Below are positions 1 through 4,889 of a stretch of 5,719 bases of DNA, piece by piece. Position 1 is the stretch's first letter; each line of letters opens with the position of its first letter. Location: contig JAFXNX010000178.1 in assembly GCA_017529175.1 (NCBI GenBank), positions 1 through 5,719 on the forward strand. Reading direction: 5' to 3'. The position numbers and the translations under genes are program-made. A model generated the notes under the pieces. That model searched no databases. It saw only the letters and a list, made by a program, of their open reading frames with translations, and was not told where the DNA came from. The stretch comes from Clostridia bacterium. GTDB lineage: Bacteria; Bacillota_A; Clostridia; Oscillospirales; CAG-272.

Positions 1-1
1 C

Positions 2-691
2 TCTCACTCGGATATGAGACTTCTTGTAATGTCGCTTTGCGGCAATTCCATGTATTCGCATACCGATACGATATGCGAGGGGTACGTTGTGACGTCTGAC
101 GGTATAAGGGCGGGGATCGCGGGAAAAGCAGTCTGCTCGGAGGGAGTTATAAAATCCGTTGTCAACATAGCAGCTGTAGTCATAAGAATTCCGTCTGTGC
201 GCCGGGGGTTTGCAGACGAGCTGTACGGCGTTATGAAGGAACGCTCATTTCATGATAACGTCCTCGTATATTCTCCTCCGTCAGGAGGCAAGACGACGCT
301 GCTTCGAGAACTTGCGTACCGGTTATCAAGTGAGGACGATATTAAAAAGGCCGTTGTCGTTGATACGAGGTACGAAATATCTGAAGGCCTTTCCGGATCC
401 AGGGCGATCATCCTTTACGGATATCCGAGAGCGAAGGGGATCGAGATCGCGGTCAGAACCCTGTCGGCGGACGTCGTGATCTGTGACGAGATAGGAAACG
501 ATGAGGACTTTGAGGCGGTATCTTCAGCTACAGGAAGCGGCGTCGCCGTCGTTGCAAGCTGTCATTCGGATAAGAACGGCGGCGGGATAATGATCGAAAA
601 ATCAAAAGAAAGAGGTCTTTTCAACGTGTACTACGGAATAAACAGATATGGACGCGGTCATATTTTTCGCATCGATACGGACAAGGTGTGA
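2..691 (+). CDS. spoIIIAA: SpoIIIAA, stage III sporulation ATPase (5' partial)
   Basis: Mother-cell cytoplasmic ATPase of the SpoIIIA-SpoIIQ channel, related to secretion ATPases of the type II/IV superfamily. The frame is open to the left edge, so the first visible ATG at 14 is probably internal: 225 residues follow it, against about 300 in Bacillus subtilis SpoIIIAA, so the N-terminal part is missing. Counting from that ATG, residues 11-40 match the conserved stretch before the motor domain (YSHTDTICEGY, then GIRAGIAGKAV). The Walker A loop is SPPSGGKTT at residues 87-95, followed by LLREL. Walker B is VVICDEIG at 154-161, and a CHSD segment at 183-186 occupies the position of the usual conserved histidine. 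The motif normally read as DERSEI appears here as DTRYEI (residues 117-122). The stop is 4 nt before the spoIIIAB start. Identification is secure; only the start is unknown. Confidence 0.95.
   Translation, partial: SHSDMRLLVMSLCGNSMYSHTDTICEGYVVTSDGIRAGIAGKAVCSEGVIKSVVNIAAVVIRIPSVRRGFADELYGVMKERSFHDNVLVYSPPSGGKTTLLRELAYRLSSEDDIKKAVVVDTRYEISEGLSGSRAIILYGYPRAKGIEIAVRTLSADVVICDEIGNDEDFEAVSSATGSGVAVVASCHSDKNGGGIMIEKSKERGLFNVYYGINRYGRGHIFRIDTDKV
683..688 (+). promoter_or_regulatory. Ribosome binding site of spoIIIAB, deciding its start
   Basis: AAGGTG lies inside the last codons of spoIIIAA, 7 nt before the ATG at 696. It supports 696 rather than the in-frame ATG at 648, which would overlap spoIIIAA by 44 nt and add 16 non-conserved residues ahead of the hydrophobic N-terminus. 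Confidence 0.6.
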
Positions 692-695
692 CAAA

Positions 696-1118
696 ATGAA
701 CCCGGTATTTTTCTTTCTTATGTTTTCCTCAGGCGCCTTGATCTCATATATCATGGTTTCCGATTCGAACAAAAAGTGCGCGTCGTCAAGAGCGGCGCAT
801 GAATTATCGAAAACGATCGAAGAGACGATACGCGTATCGAGAGCGCCGTTTGACGAGATAATTGAAGATTATCTGCATCGCGAAGACGGCAAATTAGCTG
901 TCCGCGCTCTGATCGAATCAGATGATGAGGAGATAAAAAAACTCATCGGAAAGATACGCTCATCGGACCTTGACGCGGCGCTGTCGTACGCGAAACTGCT
1001 TAAAAACTATACAGAAAAGGAAATGCGGAAGGTGAATAAAAAAGAGGCGCTGACAAGAAAAGCAAAGATTACTCTTCCCACGGCGCTCACTCTGCTTATC
1101 GCCATTCTGCTGTTATAA
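696..1118 (+). CDS. spoIIIAB: SpoIIIAB, stage III sporulation protein AB
   Basis: Membrane protein of the SpoIIIA complex, thought to be the platform that works with the SpoIIIAA ATPase; the family resembles GspF/TadC-type inner-membrane platform proteins. The chosen start gives 140 residues. A hydrophobic segment at residues 3-20 is followed by a charged, helical cytoplasmic-type domain (about 24-123) and a C-terminal hydrophobic helix (about 125-140) ending in ILLL. This two-helix hairpin layout is typical of SpoIIIAB. The protein is shorter than the B. subtilis homologue (about 170 residues), and primary sequence similarity is weak in the middle, so the call rests on architecture plus position between spoIIIAA and spoIIIAC. 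It starts 4 nt after spoIIIAA and ends 3 nt before spoIIIAC. Confidence 0.88.
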   Translation: MNPVFFFLMFSSGALISYIMVSDSNKKCASSRAAHELSKTIEETIRVSRAPFDEIIEDYLHREDGKLAVRALIESDDEEIKKLIGKIRSSDLDAALSYAKLLKNYTEKEMRKVNKKEALTRKAKITLPTALTLLIAILLL

Positions 1119-1121
1119 ACA

Positions 1122-1316
1122 ATGGATTCGAGTCTGATACTTAAAATTGCAGGCGTAGGTCTTTTGACGGCTGTCGCCTGTCAGATTCTTTCAAAAACAG
1201 GCAGAGACGAGCAGTCTATGATGCTCTCGATCGCCGGAATAATTATTGTGTTCGTTCTGCTGATAGATAAGACCGGCTCTCTTATTTCGATGATTAAGAA
1301 CGTATTCGGTATATAA
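1122..1316 (+). CDS. spoIIIAC: SpoIIIAC, stage III sporulation protein AC
   Basis: Very small polytopic membrane protein of the SpoIIIA channel, probably paired with SpoIIIAD in the mother-cell-derived outer forespore membrane. It has 64 residues (family about 65-68). The N-terminal helix carries the family signature LKIAGVGLLTAV at residues 7-18. A short polar loop with KTGRDEQ (25-31) follows, then a second helix at about 34-50 and an amphipathic tail ending KNVFGI. There is no clear Shine-Dalgarno sequence before the ATG. The stop of spoIIIAB is 3 nt upstream, so translation is probably coupled to it. The next gene begins after a single base. Confidence 0.94.
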   Translation: MDSSLILKIAGVGLLTAVACQILSKTGRDEQSMMLSIAGIIIVFVLLIDKTGSLISMIKNVFGI

Positions 1317-1317
1317 A

Positions 1318-1707
1318 ATGGACGTTGTAAAAATATGCGGAGTCGTACTTGCCGCCGCTCTTTTTGCGCTTATCTTAAAGGGTATCGGGAGCGACATACG
1401 TTTTGCCGTGATCGCGGGAACGCTCATTGTTATTTGCGCTATGTGTATTCCTAAAATCTCGGAGATCGTCAACTTTGCGATAGATATTTCAAACGGCAGC
1501 TCAATATCCGAATACATACCGGTAGTTTTGAAGATAACCGCCGTTGCGCTTATCTGCGAGCTTTGCTCGGATATCTGCGCTTCGTGCGACGCCGCTGCTC
1601 TCGGAAAAATAGCGCTCGCCGCAGGTAAACTTGAAATTATAATTATTGCGTTCCCGTTGTTTCGGCAGCTTTATCAAACCGCGGTAGAACTGTGTGACGC
1701 CGTATGA
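1318..1707 (+). CDS. spoIIIAD: SpoIIIAD, stage III sporulation protein AD
   Basis: Polytopic membrane component of the SpoIIIA channel; the family shares its fold with SpoIIIAC. It has 129 residues, close to the 133 of B. subtilis. Hydrophobic helices lie at about 5-21, 27-45, 66-87 and 94-117. The conserved core is recognisable: EYIPVVLKITAVALICEL at 65-82, then GKIALAAGKLEIIIIAFPLF at 96-115. The protein has eight cysteines, four of them in a C-x2-C-x3-C-x2-C run at residues 80-90, which is unusual. No Shine-Dalgarno sequence is visible, and the start lies one base after the spoIIIAC stop (TAA-A-ATG), implying translational coupling. Its stop overlaps the spoIIIAE start by 4 nt (ATGA). Confidence 0.94.
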   Translation: MDVVKICGVVLAAALFALILKGIGSDIRFAVIAGTLIVICAMCIPKISEIVNFAIDISNGSSISEYIPVVLKITAVALICELCSDICASCDAAALGKIALAAGKLEIIIIAFPLFRQLYQTAVELCDAV

Positions 1708-2888
1708 AGAAAGCTCTCATATTATTTGCAGTAATTTTGATTTTAATGTTCTTATCATCCGGCGTTTATGCAACGGATTACGTTGAAAAGTATATGATGA
1801 CGGACGATGATGAGAAGATCAGCGTTACACAGTTTTTTACAGAGGATGAGGAAGAGCAAGACGACACGGACGAGCTGTTTGATTCCTTTTTCTCATCACT
1901 GCCGGACGAGATAAAAAACAACCTTCCGGATGACGCGGATAGCATCGGAGATTGTGACGCTGAAAAGTTTGACTCGGGATATGTTATCCGTCTGGTACTC
2001 GGAGTCCTTAAGTCCACCATTGGAAAATTAATAAAACCTACGGCAGTTTTCGTCGCGCTGATCATTATATGTTTTCTCATAAAGACAGTATGTTCCGGTA
2101 CGGGATGTTCTGCGGCGGCGGATACTGTTATCAGGATCGTCGTATGTCTTTGCGCCGTGACGAGCGAAGTTTTGTGTTTCGGCGCGGTAAAAGAATACCT
2201 GGAGACGCTCTCGAGCGTTGCCGCGTCGAGTATTCCTTTGTGCGTCGCCCTTATGGTATCGACGGGAAACGTCAGCGCGGCGGGAGTCAGCGCGACTTTT
2301 ACGTCAGCTCTGTCGGCTATATGTGAGAATATTTTCGCGCGCGCCGTTTTGCCGATGTGCGCGATCTCGGCAGCACTGACTGCCGCGGAGTGTGTCTTTC
2401 CCGAGTCTTGCGCGGTCTCTCTTTCATCGTTTGTGAGAAAAGCGTCCGTTTGGGTCGCCGTTATCACATCGACTCTTGCCTCGTTCATTTTCGGGGTGCA
2501 GTCTCTCTTTGCGAACGCCGCTGATAACGTCGGTATTAAAACCGTCAAATTTGCCGTGGGAGCGATGGTGCCGTTCGTCGGCGGGGCTGTAGGCGATACG
2601 GTGAACGCTGTCGCCGCCGGCGCGAAATATACAAAAACCGTTTTCGGGGTGATACTCTTGATTATTATTTCTATCACGCTTTCTCTTCCTCTTTTTTCTA
2701 TTATCGCAGGTAAGCTCTCGCTCTTTGTATCCGGCGCCGCATCGTCGATACTCGGATGCAAAAAGGAGGCGGATCTTTTCTCAAAGCTCTCTGAAATACT
2801 GAACTGCCTTTTGGCGACGGTTGTCGCCTCCGGCGCAATATTTGCGGTCATGATCGCCGCGTTTATTTCATACGGTGCGGTATTATGA
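1704..2888 (+). CDS. spoIIIAE: SpoIIIAE, stage III sporulation protein AE
   Basis: Largest membrane protein of the SpoIIIA complex, often proposed as a permease-like element of the channel. It has 394 residues, near the usual length (about 399 in B. subtilis). The N-terminus is a signal peptide: basic MKK, a hydrophobic core at 4-18, and a likely cleavage after VYA near residue 23. A polar, strongly acidic stretch (about 24-90) precedes a multi-pass membrane domain with hydrophobic segments near 112-128, 141-160, 173-187, 192-208, 212-230, 249-269, 312-333 and 366-390. The conserved family block is GIKTVKFAVGAMVPFVGGAV at 277-296, followed by DTVNAVAAGA. About fourteen cysteines are present. 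It starts in an ATGA overlap with spoIIIAD and ends in an ATGA overlap with spoIIIAF, so coupled translation is expected. Confidence 0.96.
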   Translation: MKKALILFAVILILMFLSSGVYATDYVEKYMMTDDDEKISVTQFFTEDEEEQDDTDELFDSFFSSLPDEIKNNLPDDADSIGDCDAEKFDSGYVIRLVLGVLKSTIGKLIKPTAVFVALIIICFLIKTVCSGTGCSAAADTVIRIVVCLCAVTSEVLCFGAVKEYLETLSSVAASSIPLCVALMVSTGNVSAAGVSATFTSALSAICENIFARAVLPMCAISAALTAAECVFPESCAVSLSSFVRKASVWVAVITSTLASFIFGVQSLFANAADNVGIKTVKFAVGAMVPFVGGAVGDTVNAVAAGAKYTKTVFGVILLIIISITLSLPLFSIIAGKLSLFVSGAASSILGCKKEADLFSKLSEILNCLLATVVASGAIFAVMIAAFISYGAVL

Positions 2889-3337
2889 GCTACGTTACAG
2901 GGATAATAGCGGTGACAGTGTCGTGCTCTCTTATCGTACTGATCGCGTCCGGGGGGAAGTACGAAAAGCTCGTCGCATCTGTTGCAGCTGCGGTGATAGC
3001 GCTTTCTGTTGCCGCTCCGGCGATAAAAGCGATAGAAGATACGGACGGCAAAGTTGAGCGTGAACTTGTTGAAATGTTCAGCGCAAAGGAGACTGACGGG
3101 GTAGTTGCACGCTGCTGTTATGAACTTGAGAGGAGAGCTGAGTCGCTTATCATATCGCGGTACCCGAAGGCGGGCGACGTTTCGGTGACACTTGAGATTG
3201 ACGCGTCTGACGTCTCGAGTATCATAATTACCGGCGCGGAAGTAACCGTGACAGGGGACGCCGCAGGGGTCGGTTCTTACGTCGCGGATATGTTCGGATG
3301 TAAAAACGTCAATATAATTCAGAAAGAAGGCGGTTGA
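2885..3337 (+). CDS. spoIIIAF: SpoIIIAF, stage III sporulation protein AF
   Basis: Membrane-anchored component of the SpoIIIA channel whose soluble domain, in characterised relatives, adopts a divergent ring-building fold. It has 150 residues, shorter than the roughly 206 of B. subtilis. Two hydrophobic helices (4-22 and 28-48) are separated by a short GGKYEK turn. A helical linker follows (56-92), then a small alpha/beta domain: the strand VSVTLEI at 99-105 and IIITGAEVTVTG at 113-124, a helix over 127-137 and the final strand NVNIIQ at 141-146. The start is in an ATGA overlap with spoIIIAE, with no strong Shine-Dalgarno sequence. The TGA stop lies directly before the presumed spoIIIAG start. 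Confidence 0.92.
   Translation: MSYVTGIIAVTVSCSLIVLIASGGKYEKLVASVAAAVIALSVAAPAIKAIEDTDGKVERELVEMFSAKETDGVVARCCYELERRAESLIISRYPKAGDVSVTLEIDASDVSSIIITGAEVTVTGDAAGVGSYVADMFGCKNVNIIQKEGG
3324..3330 (+). promoter_or_regulatory. Probable ribosome binding site of spoIIIAG
   Basis: AAGAAGG near the end of spoIIIAF is the only Shine-Dalgarno-like sequence near the expected spoIIIAG start. It ends 8 nt before the ACG codon at 3339 and only 3 nt before the out-of-frame TTG at 3334. The spacing therefore favours initiation at 3339. Confidence 0.5.
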
Positions 3338-3338
3338 A

Positions 3339-3806
3339 ACGGATCTTTGGAATACATTTAAAACACTTGGAAAGAAAAAGTATTTCCTGCCGGCGCTTCT
3401 GATAGCGGCGGCGCTGATAATTCTCGTCTTAAGCAGATCGTCAGACGGCAAACAGAATGATCGCAGCGTCGCGCTCGCTCTGCTTTCCGATGAGCTCGAG
3501 GAAAAAATCGAATCTCTTTGCAACAGCGTTGACGGCGTGAGAAACGCGAAGGTCCTCTTGACGCTCGACACGTCGGAAGAGTACGTTCTTGCAAAAGATC
3601 TTGAGCGAAACGGAGACTATATCAAAAGCGTTACTGTCGGAAGCGAGAGCGGAGGGATCGAGCTTTACGTTGTTTCACCGAGAGTCCGCGGAGTTGCCGT
3701 CGTATGTTCGGGAGGCGATAAACCGGCGGTCAGGAAGAAGATAGTTTCTCTTATCTGCGCATCCCTCGGGATAGCGTCGTCAAAAGTCAGCGTTGCAGGC
3801 GGGTAA
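3339..3806 (+). CDS. spoIIIAG: SpoIIIAG, stage III sporulation protein AG (non-canonical start)
   Basis: Single-pass membrane protein whose extracytoplasmic domain forms a large ring between mother cell and forespore in characterised relatives. The frame is open from 3318, after a TAA at 3315, and contains no ATG, GTG or TTG until a GTG at 3537, which would remove the membrane helix. I place the start at ACG 3339, one base after the spoIIIAF stop and 8 nt after AAGAAGG; this gives 155 residues. A basic KKK (12-14) precedes the transmembrane helix (about 16-32). The ring-building domain follows: LSDELEEKIESLCNSVDGV (49-67), strand AKVLLTL (70-76), YVLAK (82-86), a short insertion, strand IELYVV (107-112), VRGVAVVCSGG (116-126), helix 129-143, and the closing strand KVSVA (149-153). 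This is the standard SpoIIIAG order. It is much shorter than B. subtilis SpoIIIAG (about 229). The frame is certain; the exact start is not. Confidence 0.85.
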   Translation, partial: TDLWNTFKTLGKKKYFLPALLIAAALIILVLSRSSDGKQNDRSVALALLSDELEEKIESLCNSVDGVRNAKVLLTLDTSEEYVLAKDLERNGDYIKSVTVGSESGGIELYVVSPRVRGVAVVCSGGDKPAVRKKIVSLICASLGIASSKVSVAGG

Positions 3807-3849
3807 TGTTTTACCGCGTGTCAGCATATAGATTTAATACTAATCAACC

Positions 3850-3855
3850 GGAGGT
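3850..3855 (+). promoter_or_regulatory. Ribosome binding site of spoIIIAH, deciding its start
   Basis: GGAGGT lies 4 nt before the ATG at 3860. This near-perfect Shine-Dalgarno sequence favours 3860 over the in-frame ATG at 3806, which overlaps the spoIIIAG stop by one base (TAATG) and would add 18 residues unlike the family N-terminus. It is the strongest ribosome binding site in the visible operon, suggesting SpoIIIAH is translated independently of SpoIIIAG. Confidence 0.8.
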
Positions 3856-3859
3856 AATT

Positions 3860-4423
3860 ATGAATATCGAAAAGATCAAAGAAAAGGCGGCGTCCGTCGT
3901 ACGCAAGGCGGGCAAAAAAACGGTCATCGCAACAATGGCTGTTATAGTTATCGGTGTGGCGGTGCTGATGAACTTTATTCTTTCAAAAGACGCGGGAAAT
4001 ACGAAGAACCTCGAAGAGGAACTGACGCCCGTCGCGGGGCTTCTCTCGGCGGACGGTACTTCCGCTGTTTCTGATGAAGACTATTTCGCAACGATCACGC
4101 TTAACAGACAGAGCGCGCGTGATGAGGCGATGGCGGTACTGAAAACCGTTACGGAGAGTGACAGCGCCGTAGAGGAAGTAAAAAACAACGCGTACACCGA
4201 TATTGAACAGATCGCAAAGGATATAGAGCGGGAAGCAAATATCGAGACGCTGATAGAAGCTAAAGGGTTTGAGCAGTGCGTGGCCGTCGTAAACGGCGAC
4301 AGCGCAAGCGTGATAATCAAAAGTCCGGGACTTACTCCCGGAGAGGTGGCGCAGATAAGTGAGATCGTCTACAATGAGACGGGCATTGTTCCGACGTCGC
4401 TGAAAATTATCGAGAGAAATTGA
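3860..4423 (+). CDS. spoIIIAH: SpoIIIAH, SpoIIQ-binding channel protein
   Basis: Mother-cell membrane protein whose outer domain binds forespore SpoIIQ across the intermembrane space, forming the ring or zipper of the A-Q channel. The fold is related to the YscJ/FliF ring-building family. It has 187 residues (B. subtilis 218). A basic cytoplasmic N-terminus (residues 1-20) is followed by one transmembrane helix (about 21-42) and an acidic, flexible linker (50-74). Then comes the conserved helix FATITLNRQSARDEAMAVLK (76-95) and a second helical stretch (101-125). The C-terminal ring-building domain (128-187) contains IETLIEAKGFEQCVAVVNGD, VIIKSPGLTPGEVAQI and the final strand SLKIIE. It is the last gene of the operon, 53 nt after spoIIIAG, and is followed by a terminator-like hairpin. 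Confidence 0.96.
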   Translation: MNIEKIKEKAASVVRKAGKKTVIATMAVIVIGVAVLMNFILSKDAGNTKNLEEELTPVAGLLSADGTSAVSDEDYFATITLNRQSARDEAMAVLKTVTESDSAVEEVKNNAYTDIEQIAKDIEREANIETLIEAKGFEQCVAVVNGDSASVIIKSPGLTPGEVAQISEIVYNETGIVPTSLKIIERN

Positions 4424-4437
4424 CAAAACACAGTATT

Positions 4438-4467
4438 TGACGGGCGGTGTTTCGACATCGCCCGTTA
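4438..4467 (+). terminator. Probable terminator of the spoIIIA operon (TTCG-capped hairpin)
   Basis: The arms 4440-4450 and 4455-4465 pair over 11 bp (one G-T pair) around the loop TTCG at 4451-4454. Two further pairs are possible at 4439/4466 (G-T) and 4438/4467 (T-A). The hairpin begins 15-17 nt after the spoIIIAH stop. It is GC-rich and capped by the very stable UUCG tetraloop. The downstream sequence is AT-alternating rather than a clean T run, so efficiency as an intrinsic terminator is uncertain. Confidence 0.6.
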
Positions 4468-4487
4468 CTATATATAATATAAAAGTC

Positions 4488-4516
4488 TTGACATTTATAT
4501 AAATATATAGTAAAAT
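4488..4516 (+). promoter_or_regulatory. Vegetative-type (SigA-like) promoter
   Basis: A perfect -35 TTGACA (4488-4493) and a -10 TAAAAT (4511-4516, one mismatch to TATAAT) are separated by exactly 17 nt of very AT-rich sequence. Transcription would start near 4523, leaving a leader of about 30 nt before the ATG at 4553. It sits between the spoIIIA terminator and the next gene, so the downstream pair is probably expressed independently of sporulation. Confidence 0.82.
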
Positions 4517-4537
4517 TAATAGAAAACAAATTGATGC

Positions 4538-4543
4538 GGAGGG
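4538..4543 (+). promoter_or_regulatory. Ribosome binding site deciding the start of the 106-aa gene
   Basis: GGAGGG ends 9 nt before the ATG at 4553 but directly abuts another in-frame ATG at 4544. Zero spacing makes 4544 an unlikely start, so the protein probably begins MEEKDK rather than MLQMEE. Confidence 0.75.
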
Positions 4544-4552
4544 ATGCTCCAA

Positions 4553-4873
4553 ATGGAAGAAAAAGATAAGGAGATAATCGAAAAGGCGACCGTAAAAGGT
4601 TCATATCTTATGTATAAAGACAGACCGCTCGTAAGAGAGAACAACGTGATCTGCTACGGCAATATGGATGACGAGTACGTTCTTTGTCTTACTATCATGA
4701 CCGAGATCGAGCAGAACGGCAAAAACGTTCCCGATATGGTCCTTATCCAGATAGTAAGCACAGACGAGAGTTTGTCTGCGACAGACAAGATATCAAGACA
4801 AGAAATCAAGAAAGGACTGTTCGAGGCGTTTGAACTTGGCTATATATGGCTGACGCGTCTGATCGGAGAGTAA
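4553..4873 (+). CDS. Conserved-looking hypothetical protein, 106 aa
   Basis: I do not recognise a named family with confidence. The product is a small soluble acidic protein with no signal peptide or membrane helix. It begins with a charged stretch (residues 1-14), then GSYLMYKDRPLVRENNVICY at 16-35 and GNMDDEYVLCLTIM at 36-49, which look like beta strands of a compact domain. A polar turn (EIEQNGKNVPD, 51-61) and another strand, MVLIQIVSTD (62-71), follow. The C-terminus is a predicted helix, QEIKKGLFEAFELGYIWLTR (83-102). The pattern of a YxGxPLVR-like start, an ICYGNM core and a C-terminal helix with W resembles small uncharacterised proteins I associate with Clostridia, but this is recollection, not a search. 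It is first in a two-gene unit behind a strong promoter, 16 nt before the DUF3048 lipoprotein gene, which hints at a shared housekeeping role. No function is assigned. Confidence 0.85.
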   Translation: MEEKDKEIIEKATVKGSYLMYKDRPLVRENNVICYGNMDDEYVLCLTIMTEIEQNGKNVPDMVLIQIVSTDESLSATDKISRQEIKKGLFEAFELGYIWLTRLIGE

Positions 4874-4889
4874 GAGCAGGATCTGCAAA

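Noticed and set aside
648..695. An ATG at 648 that would extend SpoIIIAB by 16 residues.
   Set aside because: It overlaps spoIIIAA by 44 nt. The extra residues are charged and non-conserved, and the better-placed AAGGTG favours 696.
2813..2828. A perfect 6-bp inverted repeat (GGCGAC / GTCGCC, 4-nt loop).
   Set aside because: It lies inside spoIIIAE coding a normal hydrophobic segment, has no T tract, and is expected by chance in sequence rich in GCG/GTC codons.
1778..3571. A 597-codon open frame on the minus strand opposite spoIIIAE, spoIIIAF and spoIIIAG.
   Set aside because: It is antisense to three confidently identified genes. Its translation is low in recognisable domains and rich in Ser/Arg/Ala, as expected from a mirrored frame, and I see no convincing promoter or ribosome binding site for it.
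3806..3859. An ATG at 3806 overlapping the spoIIIAG stop as the spoIIIAH start.
   Set aside because: The ATG at 3860 has a near-perfect GGAGGT at good spacing, and the protein from there matches the usual SpoIIIAH layout.
4325..4341. A 6-bp inverted repeat CCGGGA / TCCCGG in spoIIIAH.
   Set aside because: It encodes the conserved SPGLTPGE segment and has no terminator context, so it is probably a by-product of the Pro-Gly codons.
4473..4478. TATAAT as a second -10 element upstream of the called promoter.
   Set aside because: No acceptable -35 lies 16-18 nt upstream; the candidate TTTCGA is poor and sits inside the hairpin. It probably reflects the AT-rich context.
3983..4604. Several minus-strand open frames opposite spoIIIAH and the intergenic region.
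   Set aside because: They are mirrors of the spoIIIAH coding pattern or run through the AT-rich promoter. They have no protein-like features or ribosome binding sites.
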